From contig NZ_QUMD01000011.1 of NCBI RefSeq assembly GCF_003481985.1, positions 1-64,000 on the forward strand: DNA of 64,000 bases. Reading direction: 5' to 3'. Shown one piece after another: positions 27,328 to 36,869 of the stretch. Position 1 is the first letter of the stretch. Each line of letters opens with the position of its first letter. The stretch comes from Clostridium sp. OF09-36. Its GTDB lineage: Bacteria; Bacillota; Clostridia; Lachnospirales; Lachnospiraceae. Under the pieces are notes generated by a model. It had not been told where the DNA came from and searched no databases. It worked only from the letters and a program-made list of their open reading frames with translations. The position numbers were made by a program, and so were the translations under genes.

Positions 27328-28230
27328 TTACTTCATGTCGTTGCCGTGAAGCTTATCGATGTACTTGCCGTCCAGAACATCCTTTAAATAGCGGCCGTAC
27401 TGGTTCTTCTTTAATACCTCATAGGTCTCCAGTACCTGCTCTTTGGTAATCCAGCCGTTTAAGTAAGCGATCTCCTCCAGGCACGCGATCTTGCGGTGCT
27501 GGTGGGTCTCGACAGTCTTAACAAAGTTGGTTGCCTCCACCAGAGACTCGTGGGTACCGGTATCCAGCCAGGTAAAGCCCTGACCTAACAGGGTGACATC
27601 TAACTCGCCGTTCTCTAAGTAGATGCGATTCAGATCAGTAATCTCCAGTTCGCCGCGGGCAGACGGCTTTAAGCTCTTGGCATACTCAACGACACGGTTG
27701 TCGTAGAAGTACAGACCAGTCACGCAATAGTTGGACTTCGGATGCTCCGGCTTCTCCTCGATGGAAATCGCCTTGCCCTCGCTGTCGAACTCGACGATAC
27801 CGAAACGCTCCGGATCGTCTACATAGTAACCGAATACGGTAGCGCCTTTCTCTTTGGCTGCTGCCGCGCGCAGGCGCTTCTTTAAGCCCTGGCCGTGGAA
27901 GATGTTATCGCCCAGTACCATGGCAACCGGCTCGCCGCCAATAAACTCCTCGCCAATGATGAATGCCTGAGCCAGTCCGTCCGGGCTCGGCTGTACTGCA
28001 TAGGACAGCTCCACGCCAAACTGGTGGCCATCTCCCAGCAGTGCCTCGAAACGCGGGGTGTCCACCGGAGTGGAGATGATCAGGATTTCCCGGATGCCGG
28101 CGTTCATGAGGACGGACAGCGGGTAGTAGATCATCGGCTTATCATAAATAGGAAGTAACTGTTTGGATGTTACCTTGGTCAGCGGGTACAGGCGGGTACC
28201 TGAACCGCCTGCCAGTATGATACCTTTCAT
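27328..28230 (-). CDS. rfbA: Glucose-1-phosphate thymidylyltransferase
   Basis: 300 residues. GGSGTRLYPLTKVTSKQL is the nucleotide-binding signature, followed by IYDKPMIYYPL and the GDNIFHG metal motif. It makes dTDP-glucose, the first step to dTDP-rhamnose. It is first in the rhamnose operon; an AAGGAG ribosome site precedes the start. Confidence 0.95.
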   Translation of the reverse strand: MKGIILAGGSGTRLYPLTKVTSKQLLPIYDKPMIYYPLSVLMNAGIREILIISTPVDTPRFEALLGDGHQFGVELSYAVQPSPDGLAQAFIIGEEFIGGEPVAMVLGDNIFHGQGLKKRLRAAAAKEKGATVFGYYVDDPERFGIVEFDSEGKAISIEEKPEHPKSNYCVTGLYFYDNRVVEYAKSLKPSARGELEITDLNRIYLENGELDVTLLGQGFTWLDTGTHESLVEATNFVKTVETHQHRKIACLEEIAYLNGWITKEQVLETYEVLKKNQYGRYLKDVLDGKYIDKLHGNDMK

Positions 28231-28421
28231 AGTGTTCTCCTTCTAAAAACATAAAATACCGCCCGGGTCTCTTTTGTACAAACGGACAGTTTTAGCTAGT
28301 TTGTACTATACCACAGATGCGCTAAGAATGCAATCTTCGGACGGAAAGGAACCGGGCGGGAACTCGATTTTTATGAAATTTTTATCGATTTTTCAGGAAG
28401 CTGTAGAGGATTTCTGAATTT

Positions 28422-29377
28422 CTACTTTTCTTTTGTGTTGGGTTTTGCATTGGTTGCTGCAGTGGGCTTCACATTGGCTTCTGCGCTGGTTTTCGCATTG
28501 GTTTTCGCGTCGGTTGTTGCAGTAACTTCTGCGCCGATTTCTGGTACATTCCGCCCGGTTGCAGGCAGGAAGTTTCCGTCTTCATCAACCTCTGCCGCAA
28601 ACAGCAGGTTCTGGCGTCGTTCTGCTCATAGCTGCAGGTCACCAGCACAAACATAGAGTCAAACGGCTTCTCCGGCACTTCGGCAAAACTGCACGGTGCC
28701 AGACGCTCACTCACCCATTTGTCAAACGATGCCTGGGACTTAAACGAGGTCTTGCGGACAATGCCATTAGAATCGCTGTAGTAGCAGCCAAGCGTCTTCA
28801 AATGGATGGTTCGTTCCGGCGTATAGATTTCAAAATAGCGGTGCGCCTCAAAGAAATCCTGGTCCTTGAATTTCACAACATCCTTGAACATGGAGCCATC
28901 CTTCATATGATGGCCGTAGATTGGATTGTTCCAGCCGCTGAAGTCCGGCTTGCTGTCGGCATCCAGATAAATGGTCCCGTACACGCTGTCCTTGCCCTCA
29001 AAATCCTTATGTAGATAATACTGGTTGTCCGGAGACTGGACGATCGGATAATCGATCTTGGTATCCGGCACCCGGATCCAGCCGATTGTATCCGGATTCG
29101 TCTCTAATAAAGAAGCAAAGTCGATCGGTGAAACATACGGTGCCTCGGTCTCCGCTTCGGTTTCTTCTGTTTCCGGCGGTGTGGTCTCTGCCTCCGTCTG
29201 GCTTGCAGCCTGCGCCAGACTCTCTTCGAGACGGCGCTGGGCTGCCGCATCCATCCACTCCTTCACCAGGCTGAGGGCACTGGCGATGATAATGAGCAGG
29301 AGGACGGCGATGATGAGACGGCGGGGAAGGCCGCTGGAGTTCTTTTTCGGTTTTTGGTCTTGTTCCATATCTGGCAT
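28422..29377 (-). CDS. Class B sortase, frame broken near the end
   Basis: About 318 residues after restoring one C near 28604. An N-terminal membrane anchor (LIIAVLLLIIIASALSL, residues 22-38) is followed by an acidic T/E linker. The sortase barrel has IYGHHMKDGSMF (catalytic His) and LVTCSYEQNDAR (catalytic Cys and Arg). The restored end reads LFAAEVDEDGNFLPATGRN and then an A/T/K/N-rich tail of about 35 residues. It would join sorted proteins to the wall or build pili. The LPQVG-ended giant protein at 48.4-60.3 kb is a possible substrate, but class B enzymes usually prefer NPxTN-like signals, so this is uncertain. Confidence 0.88.
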
Positions 29378-29403
29378 AATATCTTTGACCCACCCTTTTC
29401 GCT

Positions 29404-30477
29404 TTAAATTTCGTTCATCTTCGCCAGCTTCGCTGCCTGGTCAGCTGCGATGCAGGCATCTAAGATTTCCTGAATATCTCCATTCATGATCTTATCTAAT
29501 TTGTATAAGGTCAGGTTGATGCGGTGATCAGTGACACGGCCCTGCGGGAAGTTGTAGGTACGGATCTTCTCAGAACGGTCACCAGTACCAATCTGGCTGC
29601 GGCGCTCTGCCGCCTCCGCATTCTGCTTCTTCTCCAGTTCCAGATCGTACAGCTTGGAACGCAGAAGGCGGAATGCCTTTTCTTTGTTCTGCAGCTGGGA
29701 TTTCTCGGTCTGGCTGTAGATGACGATTCCGGTCGGGATGTGGGTCAGACGTACTGCGGAGTCGGTAGTGTTGACGCACTGTCCGCCGTTACCGGACGCA
29801 CGCATAACATCGATACGGCAGTCGTTCATATCAATCTGGACATCGACTTCTTCTGCCTCCGGCATCACTGCTACGGTAGCGGTAGAGGTGTGGATGCGTC
29901 CGCCGGACTCCGTCTCCGGCACACGCTGTACGCGGTGTACACCGGACTCGTATTTCATCTTGGAGTAAGCACCCTTGCCGGTGATCATGGCCTGAACCTC
30001 TTTGAAGCCGCCGATTCCATTCTCACTTAAGGAGATGATCTCTACTTTCCAGTGCTGGCTCTCTGCATAGTTCACGTACATGCGGTAAAGCTCTGCTGCG
30101 AACAGAGCTGCCTCGTCGCCGCCTGCACCGGCGCGGATCTCCAGGATAATGTTCTTGTCATCGTTCGGGTCCTTCGGCAGTAACAGGATCTTTAACTCCT
30201 GCTCCAGTTCTTCCACACGCTTCTTCGCGTCAGAAAGTTCTTCCTTGGCAAGCTCGCGCATGTCTTCGTCGCTTTCTTCTTCCAGAAGTGCCAGACTGTC
30301 TTCAATGTCCTGCTTTGCCTGCTTGTAGGCCTTGTAAGCCTCTACCAGAGGTGCCAGGTCCGCCTGCTCCTTCATGAGCTTACGGAAGCGGGTCTGGTTC
30401 TCGGTTACGTTCGGCTCGCCTAATTCCTGCATGATTTCCTCATAGTGGATGAGGATGTCATCTAATCTGTCAAACAT
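29404..30477 (-). CDS. prfA: Peptide chain release factor 1
   Basis: 357 residues. HRVQRVPETESGGRIHTS holds the PxT-type codon-recognition element and GNGGQCVNTTDSAV the GGQ peptidyl-hydrolysis loop. The usual base after GGQ is His; here it is Cys (GGQC), a small change not expected to abolish function. It ends translation at UAA and UAG. prmC, whose product methylates the GGQ glutamine, lies directly upstream in the same operon. Confidence 0.95.
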   Translation of the reverse strand: MFDRLDDILIHYEEIMQELGEPNVTENQTRFRKLMKEQADLAPLVEAYKAYKQAKQDIEDSLALLEEESDEDMRELAKEELSDAKKRVEELEQELKILLLPKDPNDDKNIILEIRAGAGGDEAALFAAELYRMYVNYAESQHWKVEIISLSENGIGGFKEVQAMITGKGAYSKMKYESGVHRVQRVPETESGGRIHTSTATVAVMPEAEEVDVQIDMNDCRIDVMRASGNGGQCVNTTDSAVRLTHIPTGIVIYSQTEKSQLQNKEKAFRLLRSKLYDLELEKKQNAEAAERRSQIGTGDRSEKIRTYNFPQGRVTDHRINLTLYKLDKIMNGDIQEILDACIAADQAAKLAKMNEI

Positions 30478-30593
30478 GGGGTTCCTCCTATATTTTGTAA
30501 TGGTACTGGTTTATGTTCATGGTTTGGTGCGTTCAGCCGCTTCCCAGTGATTCGCGGTCCTGCTGTTGCGTATGCTCTTTGTGTATGCTGTCC

Positions 30594-31628
30594 TTATTGC
30601 TCCCAGCAGCCGCATACCACGCGGTCCTTGCCCGGAAGGTCCTTGACTACCCGGACATTGGTAAAGCCTGCGTCTTCCAAAAGCCCGCTGACAGCTTCGC
30701 CCTGATCGTATCCGATCTCCAGGTAGATGCTGCCGCCCGGCTTCAGCCAGCTTCCGGCTTCTTTTGCAATCTGCCGGTAGAATTTTAAGCCGTCTTCCGT
30801 GCCGTCTAACGCCATCATCGGCTCATGCTCCCGCACCTCCGGTTCCAGAGTTGCAATGACTGCCGTTGGAATGTACGGTGGGTTTGATGTGATGACATCG
30901 AAGGTTTTTTCTTCGCTTTGCGGAAGGGCGGAAAACAAGTCGCCCTGGAAAAAGCGGATTGGTACCTGATGCGTTCTAGCATTCCGCTCTGCCACCTTTA
31001 ACGCTTCTTCTGACAAGTCTGTGGCAGTCACAGATTCGAAGCCGCCCTTTACCGCCAGACTGATGGCGATACAGCCGGACCCGGTACACAGATCCAGCAG
31101 CTTCCGAGGCTTTCCCGGCTGCTCTTCCGATTGCTGTCCCCGCTGTTTTTTCTGCTGTTCTTCCGGTTGTTGTTCCTGTTGCTTTTTCTGCTGTTCTTCC
31201 GGTTGTTGTTCCTGTTGCTTTTCCTGCTGCTCTTCCGGTTGTTGTACCTGTTGCTTTTCCTGCTGTTCTTCTTGTTGTTTTCCCTGCTGTTCTTCCAGCA
31301 CCAGCTCCACCAAAGTCTCGGTGTCCTGACGCGGAATCAGCACATGCTCATTGACAAAGAAGTCCAGTCCCATGAATTCCTGACTGCCCAGGATCTGCTG
31401 CAGCGGGACACGGGACGCACGCTTCGCAACCATAGCGCAGTAATTTTGAATCTGTTCCTGCACAGCCGCATCTGTTTCGGAGAGCGGACGCAGACGGTCC
31501 ATTAAAAAATGAAGCAGATTTAAATCGAAGGCATTCAGAAGCAGCAGCTTTGCATCGTTTTCCGCGTCGGTATCGCCCGCCTGGCGGAGTATAGAACTGC
31601 CTTCGTTTAAAAGGTCGTAAAGTGTCAT
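30594..31628 (-). CDS. prmC: Release factor glutamine methyltransferase with a Q/E-rich insertion
   Basis: 344 residues versus about 280 for the family. The N-terminal helical domain (1-105) and the SAM-binding catalytic domain (LLDLCTGSGCIAISLA, VTSNPPYIP with the NPPY motif) are intact. Between them, residues about 112-170 are a run of QQEQQPEEQQKK-like units encoded by an imperfect 36-bp tandem repeat at about 31118-31300. PrmC methylates the GGQ glutamine of release factors. The insertion falls at the domain hinge, so activity could be kept. It overlaps the DUF1385 gene start by 4 bp. Confidence 0.92.
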   Translation of the reverse strand: MTLYDLLNEGSSILRQAGDTDAENDAKLLLLNAFDLNLLHFLMDRLRPLSETDAAVQEQIQNYCAMVAKRASRVPLQQILGSQEFMGLDFFVNEHVLIPRQDTETLVELVLEEQQGKQQEEQQEKQQVQQPEEQQEKQQEQQPEEQQKKQQEQQPEEQQKKQRGQQSEEQPGKPRKLLDLCTGSGCIAISLAVKGGFESVTATDLSEEALKVAERNARTHQVPIRFFQGDLFSALPQSEEKTFDVITSNPPYIPTAVIATLEPEVREHEPMMALDGTEDGLKFYRQIAKEAGSWLKPGGSIYLEIGYDQGEAVSGLLEDAGFTNVRVVKDLPGKDRVVCGCWEQ

Positions 31629-32791
31629 GATGCGTCCTCCGAATGCAGTGTTTCTTCTGATGTCAAGTCTGTGTTTTCTGCTGCACCGGCCTGCTCCTGC
31701 ACTGTTGTCTGGCCAGTTGCTTTCGCTTCGGTTTCCGGAATTTCTGTCTTAGCATTCATGCTGTCGCCCAGAGCTTCGGCATCTTCAGTTTCCGGAATCT
31801 CCGTCTTAGCATTCATGCTGTCGCCCAGAGCTTCGGCATCTTCGGTTTCCGGAATCTCCGTCTCCGGGAAATTCTCCCGCAGGTATGCTTTCCAGTCAAA
31901 CACAGCTTCAACTGCCGCGATTGCAACCTCAATCATGGAATCATCCGGCTCGCTGGTGGTCAGGTTCTGCATCCACAGTCCCGGCTTGCTCAAAAGATTG
32001 ACAACCGGGTTGTCACTGCGGCCTGCCAGCCGTAAAAATTCGTATGAAACACCGGCAATGACCGGCACTAAAATAATGCGGCTTACCATGCGCAGCCATA
32101 CATTATCGACCCGCACAACCATGAAGAACAGGATGCTGATCAGCATAACGATGATCAGGAAGCTGGTTCCGCAGCGCTTGTGCTGCTTGGAGCTTTCCCG
32201 CACATGGTCTACGGTGAGTGTCATGCCATGCTCGATGCAGTTGATGCACTTGTGCTCCGCACCGTGGTACATAAAGGTGCGGCGGATGTCCTCCATCCGG
32301 GAAATTACTTTAATATATGCGATAAAGATCGCGATGCGGATGAGACCTTCCAGGATTGCCATGATGGTATCGGAGTGGATGACCTGTTTGCAGGCATTTG
32401 CGATGAGCAGCGGCAGCACCATGAAGATGCCGATGGCCATGATCACGGAAAATACCATGACAACCGCCATAAGGACCTGCTCTACCTTCTCACCGAATAC
32501 CTTATCCATCCACAATTCCAGCTTGCCTGGCTCGGAGTCTTCATCATCCTCGAAAAAACTTGCGGAAAAGCTTAAGGTCCGCATGCCAAGGATCATGGAA
32601 TCCGCAAAGCTGAAGACGCCCCGCACAAAGGGGAGTCCGCAAAACGGCACCTTTTCCGTCATGCTGACGTAGGTGTCTTTTTTGACCTCGATGCCGCCGT
32701 CGGGCCTGCGCACCGCTGTGGCATACTGGTCTTTATTTTTCATCATAATTCCTTCAATGACGGCCTGACCGCCGATACCGGAATATTTCAT
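31625..32791 (-). CDS. DUF1385 membrane protein with repeated C-terminal tail
   Basis: 388 residues. YSGIGGQAVIEGIMMKN at the start, several membrane helices and the YHGAEHKCINCIEHG motif define the DUF1385 (YqhQ) family. The function is unknown, but the gene regularly neighbours prmC and rpmE in Clostridia, as here. The last 80 residues are acidic and repeat TEIPETEDAEALGDSMNAK twice plus a partial third copy, encoded by a near-perfect 57-bp repeat (31732-31865). Confidence 0.9.
   Translation of the reverse strand: MKYSGIGGQAVIEGIMMKNKDQYATAVRRPDGGIEVKKDTYVSMTEKVPFCGLPFVRGVFSFADSMILGMRTLSFSASFFEDDEDSEPGKLELWMDKVFGEKVEQVLMAVVMVFSVIMAIGIFMVLPLLIANACKQVIHSDTIMAILEGLIRIAIFIAYIKVISRMEDIRRTFMYHGAEHKCINCIEHGMTLTVDHVRESSKQHKRCGTSFLIIVMLISILFFMVVRVDNVWLRMVSRIILVPVIAGVSYEFLRLAGRSDNPVVNLLSKPGLWMQNLTTSEPDDSMIEVAIAAVEAVFDWKAYLRENFPETEIPETEDAEALGDSMNAKTEIPETEDAEALGDSMNAKTEIPETEAKATGQTTVQEQAGAAENTDLTSEETLHSEDAS
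31732..31865 (-). repeat. 57-bp tandem repeat, 2.4 copies
   Basis: Copies begin near 31732, 31789 and 31845 with very few differences. All are in frame within the DUF1385 gene, so copy number can change without breaking the protein. Confidence 0.85.
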
Positions 32792-32941
32792 TTGATCTGT
32801 ATCTCCTTATATCTGTCCATGCAGAAGCCCGTTCTTTGCAGATCCGGGAAACTTTTTGCAGTCCGTAGGATCTGCTCGCGTCCGTAGGATTTATTCGCTG
32901 CTTCTGCAATCTTTATGAGAGCAATCTTTAAAATATCCGTA

Positions 32942-32992
32942 TAAAGAAAAATAAGGCTGAGCCAAAGTGTCTCCACTTGAGTCTCAACCTTA
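32942..32992 (-). terminator. Terminator of rpmE
   Basis: TAAGGTTGAG pairs with CTCAGCCTTA (one G-T pair), with a second small stem in the loop, then TTTTTCTTT on the minus strand. Confidence 0.8.
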
Positions 32993-33009
32993 CTTCGCTC
33001 TCGTTATGC

Positions 33010-33213
33010 TTACGCCTTAACGCCGTATTTCTTGTTGAACTTATCGATACGACCGCGTGCAGAAGCAGCCTTCTGCTGACCGGTGTAGAAAGAATGACAC
33101 TTAGAGCAAACCTCTACGTGGATCTCTTCCTTGGTGGAACCGGTAACGAACTCGTTGCCGCAGTTGCAGGTAACCTTAGCCTGATAATAAGCTGGATGGA
33201 TTCCTTCTCTCAT
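33010..33213 (-). CDS. rpmE: Ribosomal protein L31
   Basis: 67 residues from the ATG at 33213 (GAGGTG 6 bp upstream). MREGIHPAYYQAKVTCNCGN and VEVCSKCHSFYTGQ carry the four zinc-binding cysteines of the zinc-type L31. It is part of the 50S subunit. It ends in a strong terminator. Confidence 0.95.
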   Translation of the reverse strand: MREGIHPAYYQAKVTCNCGNEFVTGSTKEEIHVEVCSKCHSFYTGQQKAASARGRIDKFNKKYGVKA

Positions 33214-33376
33214 GATTTTCACCTCTTCACTTTCTCAATTATATAGTACTGTGATCGTCTAACGGTCTCGTTTGTACCGTTAAAATCACGCCACATCTAT
33301 AAACAGCTCCATAATTGTATCATAGAAATATAGGCTTGGCAAGCATATTTTCTCGGATTTTCGAGATATTTTTAGG

Positions 33377-35044
33377 TTAGAACATCCGGCGCTTCTTCGC
33401 CACTTCCACGAATTCCCGGTTGCTGCGGGTCTGCGCGAACAGATCGAGGATGCGCTCCACAGAATCCTCCGGTTTTAAGCTGTTCGTCGATTTGCGGACA
33501 ATATCCACAGCCTCGGCCTCATCGCGGCTAAGCAGCAGATCGTCGCGGCGGGTACCGGATTTTAAGATATCGATTGCCGGGAAAATGCGTTTTTCAGAGA
33601 GCTTGCGGTCTAATACCAGCTCCATGTTGCCGGTGCCCTTGAATTCCTCGTAGATAACATCATCCATGCGGCTTCCGGTGTCAACCAGTGCTGTAGCAAG
33701 AATTGTCAGGCTGCCACCCTCACGCATGTTGCGGGCTGCACCAAAGAAGCGCTTCGGCATATGCAAAGCCGCCGGGTCAAGACCGCCGGAAAGCGTACGC
33801 CCGCTCGGCGGGACTACCAGGTTGTAGGCTCTTGCCAGACGGGTGATGCTGTCCAAAAGGATGATCACGTCGCGTCCATGCTCTACGAGACGTTTTGCAC
33901 GCTCGATCACCATCTCGGAAACGCGCTTATGGCGCTCCGGAAGTTCGTCAAAGGTGGAGTAGATGACTTCCACATTTTTGCCAACCACAGACTCCTTGAT
34001 GTCGGTAACCTCCTCCGGGCGCTCATCGATCAGAAGGATGATCATGTGCATGTCCGGGTGATTGGTGGTCACTGCCTGTGCCACCTGCTTTAAGAGGGTG
34101 GTCTTACCGGCTTTTGGCGGAGACACGATCATGCCTCGCTGGCCCTTACCGATCGGCGCCAGAAGGTCGAGCACACGCATCGCGGTGCTGCTCTTTCCCG
34201 GAGTCTCCATATGCAGACGGCTGTTCGGGAAGATCGGGGTCAGGTCTTCAAAGTTCGGTCGGTGTTCCAGCGCACTGACCGGATAACCGTTGATATTGCG
34301 GATATACAACAGTGCTGCAAACTTTTCATTTGAAGTCTTTACACGGCGGATTCCGTTGATAATATCACCAGTCTTTAAGCCAAAGCGGCGGATCTGGGTC
34401 GGGGATACATAGACATCGTTCTCGCCCGGAAGGAAATTCTCACAGCGGATAAAGCCGAAGCCATCTGGCATGACCTCAAGGATACCGCTTGCCGGCACAC
34501 CGCTGTCTACGCCCTCCGGCTGTTTCTCATTCTCTTCATCCCGCGCGTTCGGATACGGCTGGTCGCTGGTCTGGTCCATGTTCTGGGCCTGGCGAGTCTG
34601 GCGTGGCTGATATGGCTGCTCGTCAGTCTGCTCAATGTTCTGGGGCTGGCGAGTCTGGCGTGGCTGGTACGTCTGGTCTCCTGCCTGCTCCACATTCTGT
34701 GGCTGACGCTCCTGATACATCTGCCCGCCGGTCTGTTCCTGACGATTCTGGTAGGAGCGGTCTCCACTCTGGTTTTGGCGGCCCTGACGCAGCTGCTCTC
34801 CGTTTCGTCTTACCATGGTCGTGCGGCTGCCCTGGGGGCGGTTCTGGTGCAGGTTCCGGCGCGGCTGCTGAACATTTTCAACAGAATTTGTCTCGGAAGC
34901 GGCTACTCCGGCTGCACTGCAAAGTGCCTCGATCAGTTCTGCCTTTCTAAGGGAGGTAGCCCCTTTAATCCCCTGCTCTTTCGCCATTTCTTTTAATACA
35001 GCTACAGGTAATGTCTGTAATTTTTCTCGCATATATTTCTCCAT
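33377..35044 (-). CDS. rho: Transcription termination factor Rho with Q/N-rich insertion
   Basis: 555 residues versus about 420 for E. coli Rho. A Rho N-terminal helical domain (1-48) is followed by about 115 residues of Q, R, N and P-rich sequence with imperfect repeats (QPYQPRQTRQAQNMDQTSDQ). Then come the RNA-binding cold-shock domain (GILEVMPDGFGFIRCEN) and the ATPase (SPPKAGKTTLLKQ, VIILLDSITRLARAYN). Rho unwinds RNA and ends transcription. Insertions at this place are known in Clostridium Rho, and one was reported to behave as a prion domain; whether this one does is unknown. The repeat is encoded by units of about 57 bp near 34550-34740. Confidence 0.95.
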   Translation of the reverse strand: MEKYMREKLQTLPVAVLKEMAKEQGIKGATSLRKAELIEALCSAAGVAASETNSVENVQQPRRNLHQNRPQGSRTTMVRRNGEQLRQGRQNQSGDRSYQNRQEQTGGQMYQERQPQNVEQAGDQTYQPRQTRQPQNIEQTDEQPYQPRQTRQAQNMDQTSDQPYPNARDEENEKQPEGVDSGVPASGILEVMPDGFGFIRCENFLPGENDVYVSPTQIRRFGLKTGDIINGIRRVKTSNEKFAALLYIRNINGYPVSALEHRPNFEDLTPIFPNSRLHMETPGKSSTAMRVLDLLAPIGKGQRGMIVSPPKAGKTTLLKQVAQAVTTNHPDMHMIILLIDERPEEVTDIKESVVGKNVEVIYSTFDELPERHKRVSEMVIERAKRLVEHGRDVIILLDSITRLARAYNLVVPPSGRTLSGGLDPAALHMPKRFFGAARNMREGGSLTILATALVDTGSRMDDVIYEEFKGTGNMELVLDRKLSEKRIFPAIDILKSGTRRDDLLLSRDEAEAVDIVRKSTNSLKPEDSVERILDLFAQTRSNREFVEVAKKRRMF

Positions 35045-35313
35045 TCTGAACTTTTATGTAGGTGGGATATAAAGTAAAGTTGTAACCGCAAAATACTAAG
35101 CAGTTACTATAAATAGATATCTTCTTAGAATACCGAAATGATGGATCCGGGCTGTAACGGCACACTAAAGAAGTGTTCCGACAGCCTGTTTTCATGATGC
35201 AAAGACCGCAGGCTGCTGTCTTTGCGTATAAGCTAATAAGGTTGCTGTTCACGCAACGTGTCCAGCACTTATTATAATAGATTCTTTTAGAAAAGAAAAG
35301 ATTTATTTTCCCA

Positions 35314-36654
35314 CTATTTCTCTTCGTCCTGCACAAATTGCCGCAAAAACCGCATATGTTCGACAATATTCGACTCATATCCGTTTTCCGACGGCCGGTA
35401 GAAGACCTGTCCTTCCATTCCATCCGGCAGATACTGCTGTTTTACATAGTGGTTCGGGTAATCGTGCGCATATTTGTAGCCGATCCCGTGCCCCAGCTTT
35501 GCAGAGCCGCCATAGTGAGAATCCTGCAGATGTACCGGCACCGGCATGGAGCGCTGGTTTTTCACGGCACTCATCGCCTCAAAGATTGCATTGCAGGCGG
35601 AGTTGGATTTCGGCGCAGTTGCCACATAAGTCACCGCCTGGGACAGAATGATCTGCGCCTCCGGCATACCGATGCGCTCCACCGCCTGTGCTGCACTGAC
35701 TGCCACCATCAGTGCCCGTGGATCTGCATTTCCTACATCCTCCGAGGCACAGATCATAATGCGGCGGGCAATAAATTTGATATCCTCCCCTGCGTAAAGC
35801 ATCCGCGCCAGATAATAGACTGCCGCGTCCGGGTCGGAGCCGCGCATGCTCTTGATAAAGGCAGAAATGGTGTCGTAATGGTTGTCCCCATCCTTATCGT
35901 AGCGCACCGCCCGCTTCTGGATACATTCCTGCGCCACCTCCAGCGTAATGTGGATCAGGCTGTCAGCCGGATCCCGTTCTGTGGTGAGCACGCCCAGTTC
36001 TACGGCATTTAAGGCCGCACGGGCATCCCCGCCGGAGACATCGGCCAGAAAATCGGCTGCATCATCATCGATCACGGCATGGTAGCTGCCCATGCCCTTT
36101 TTTTCGTCGTGTACTGCCCGCAGGATCAGCTCTTTTACATCATCCTTTTCCAGCGCCTTCAGTTCAAAGATCCGCGAACGGGATAAAAGCGCCCCATTTA
36201 CCTCAAAATACGGATTCTCTGTGGTCGCTCCGATGAGGATCAGGGTGCCATCCTCCACGTAGGGAAGCAGATAGTCCTGCTGGCTTTTGTTGAAACGGTG
36301 GATCTCGTCGACAAAAAGGATCGTCTTTTTCCCGTACATGCCGAGCGCATCCTTTGCTTCTTTCACGACATCTTCCATGTCCTTTTTACCTGCTACAGTC
36401 GCGTTAATCTGGCGGAAACTCGCGCTGGTGGTGTTGGCGATGACCTTCGCAAGCGTTGTCTTTCCCGTTCCAGGTGGCCCGTAAAAAATGATGGAGCCGA
36501 GCTGGTCCGCCTTGATAGCCCGGTAAAGCAACTTGTCCTTTCCGATGATGTGTTTCTGCCCGACCACCTCATCCAGTGTGGTAGGGCGCATGCGGGACGC
36601 CAGGGGCGATTCCTGCTCCTGGGTGCTCGCTCTCATATAGTCAAATAAATCCAT
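35314..36654 (-). CDS. rarA: Replication-associated recombination ATPase
   Basis: 446 residues, RarA/MgsA/WRNIP1 family of the AAA+ clamp-loader group. Walker A YGPPGTGKTTLAK, Walker B ILFVDEIHRFNKSQQD and the sensor GATTENPYFEVN are present, and the C-terminal tetramerisation domain includes HYGGSAKLGHGIGYKY. It acts at stalled replication forks. The 269 bp between it and rho hold no gene that I can see. Confidence 0.93.
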   Translation of the reverse strand: MDLFDYMRASTQEQESPLASRMRPTTLDEVVGQKHIIGKDKLLYRAIKADQLGSIIFYGPPGTGKTTLAKVIANTTSASFRQINATVAGKKDMEDVVKEAKDALGMYGKKTILFVDEIHRFNKSQQDYLLPYVEDGTLILIGATTENPYFEVNGALLSRSRIFELKALEKDDVKELILRAVHDEKKGMGSYHAVIDDDAADFLADVSGGDARAALNAVELGVLTTERDPADSLIHITLEVAQECIQKRAVRYDKDGDNHYDTISAFIKSMRGSDPDAAVYYLARMLYAGEDIKFIARRIMICASEDVGNADPRALMVAVSAAQAVERIGMPEAQIILSQAVTYVATAPKSNSACNAIFEAMSAVKNQRSMPVPVHLQDSHYGGSAKLGHGIGYKYAHDYPNHYVKQQYLPDGMEGQVFYRPSENGYESNIVEHMRFLRQFVQDEEK

Positions 36655-36869
36655 ATGTATTTTCCTTCCTGTTTAACGCAGCGTTAGTTCCTGTCTGGCG
36701 CAGTGCTGGTTTTCTGGCCACCCCTGCGCTCATATCTGGCTTGCCCGGCAGATGTGCATTGCGTTCCAGTATAGTTGCGCAGAACTTTTTGCGAACATTT
36801 GTGCTTTTCTCTAGTATAATCTGCGTCGGCTGCGCAGTCAACCCGGAGCACGACCGGTTTTCTAACGCT

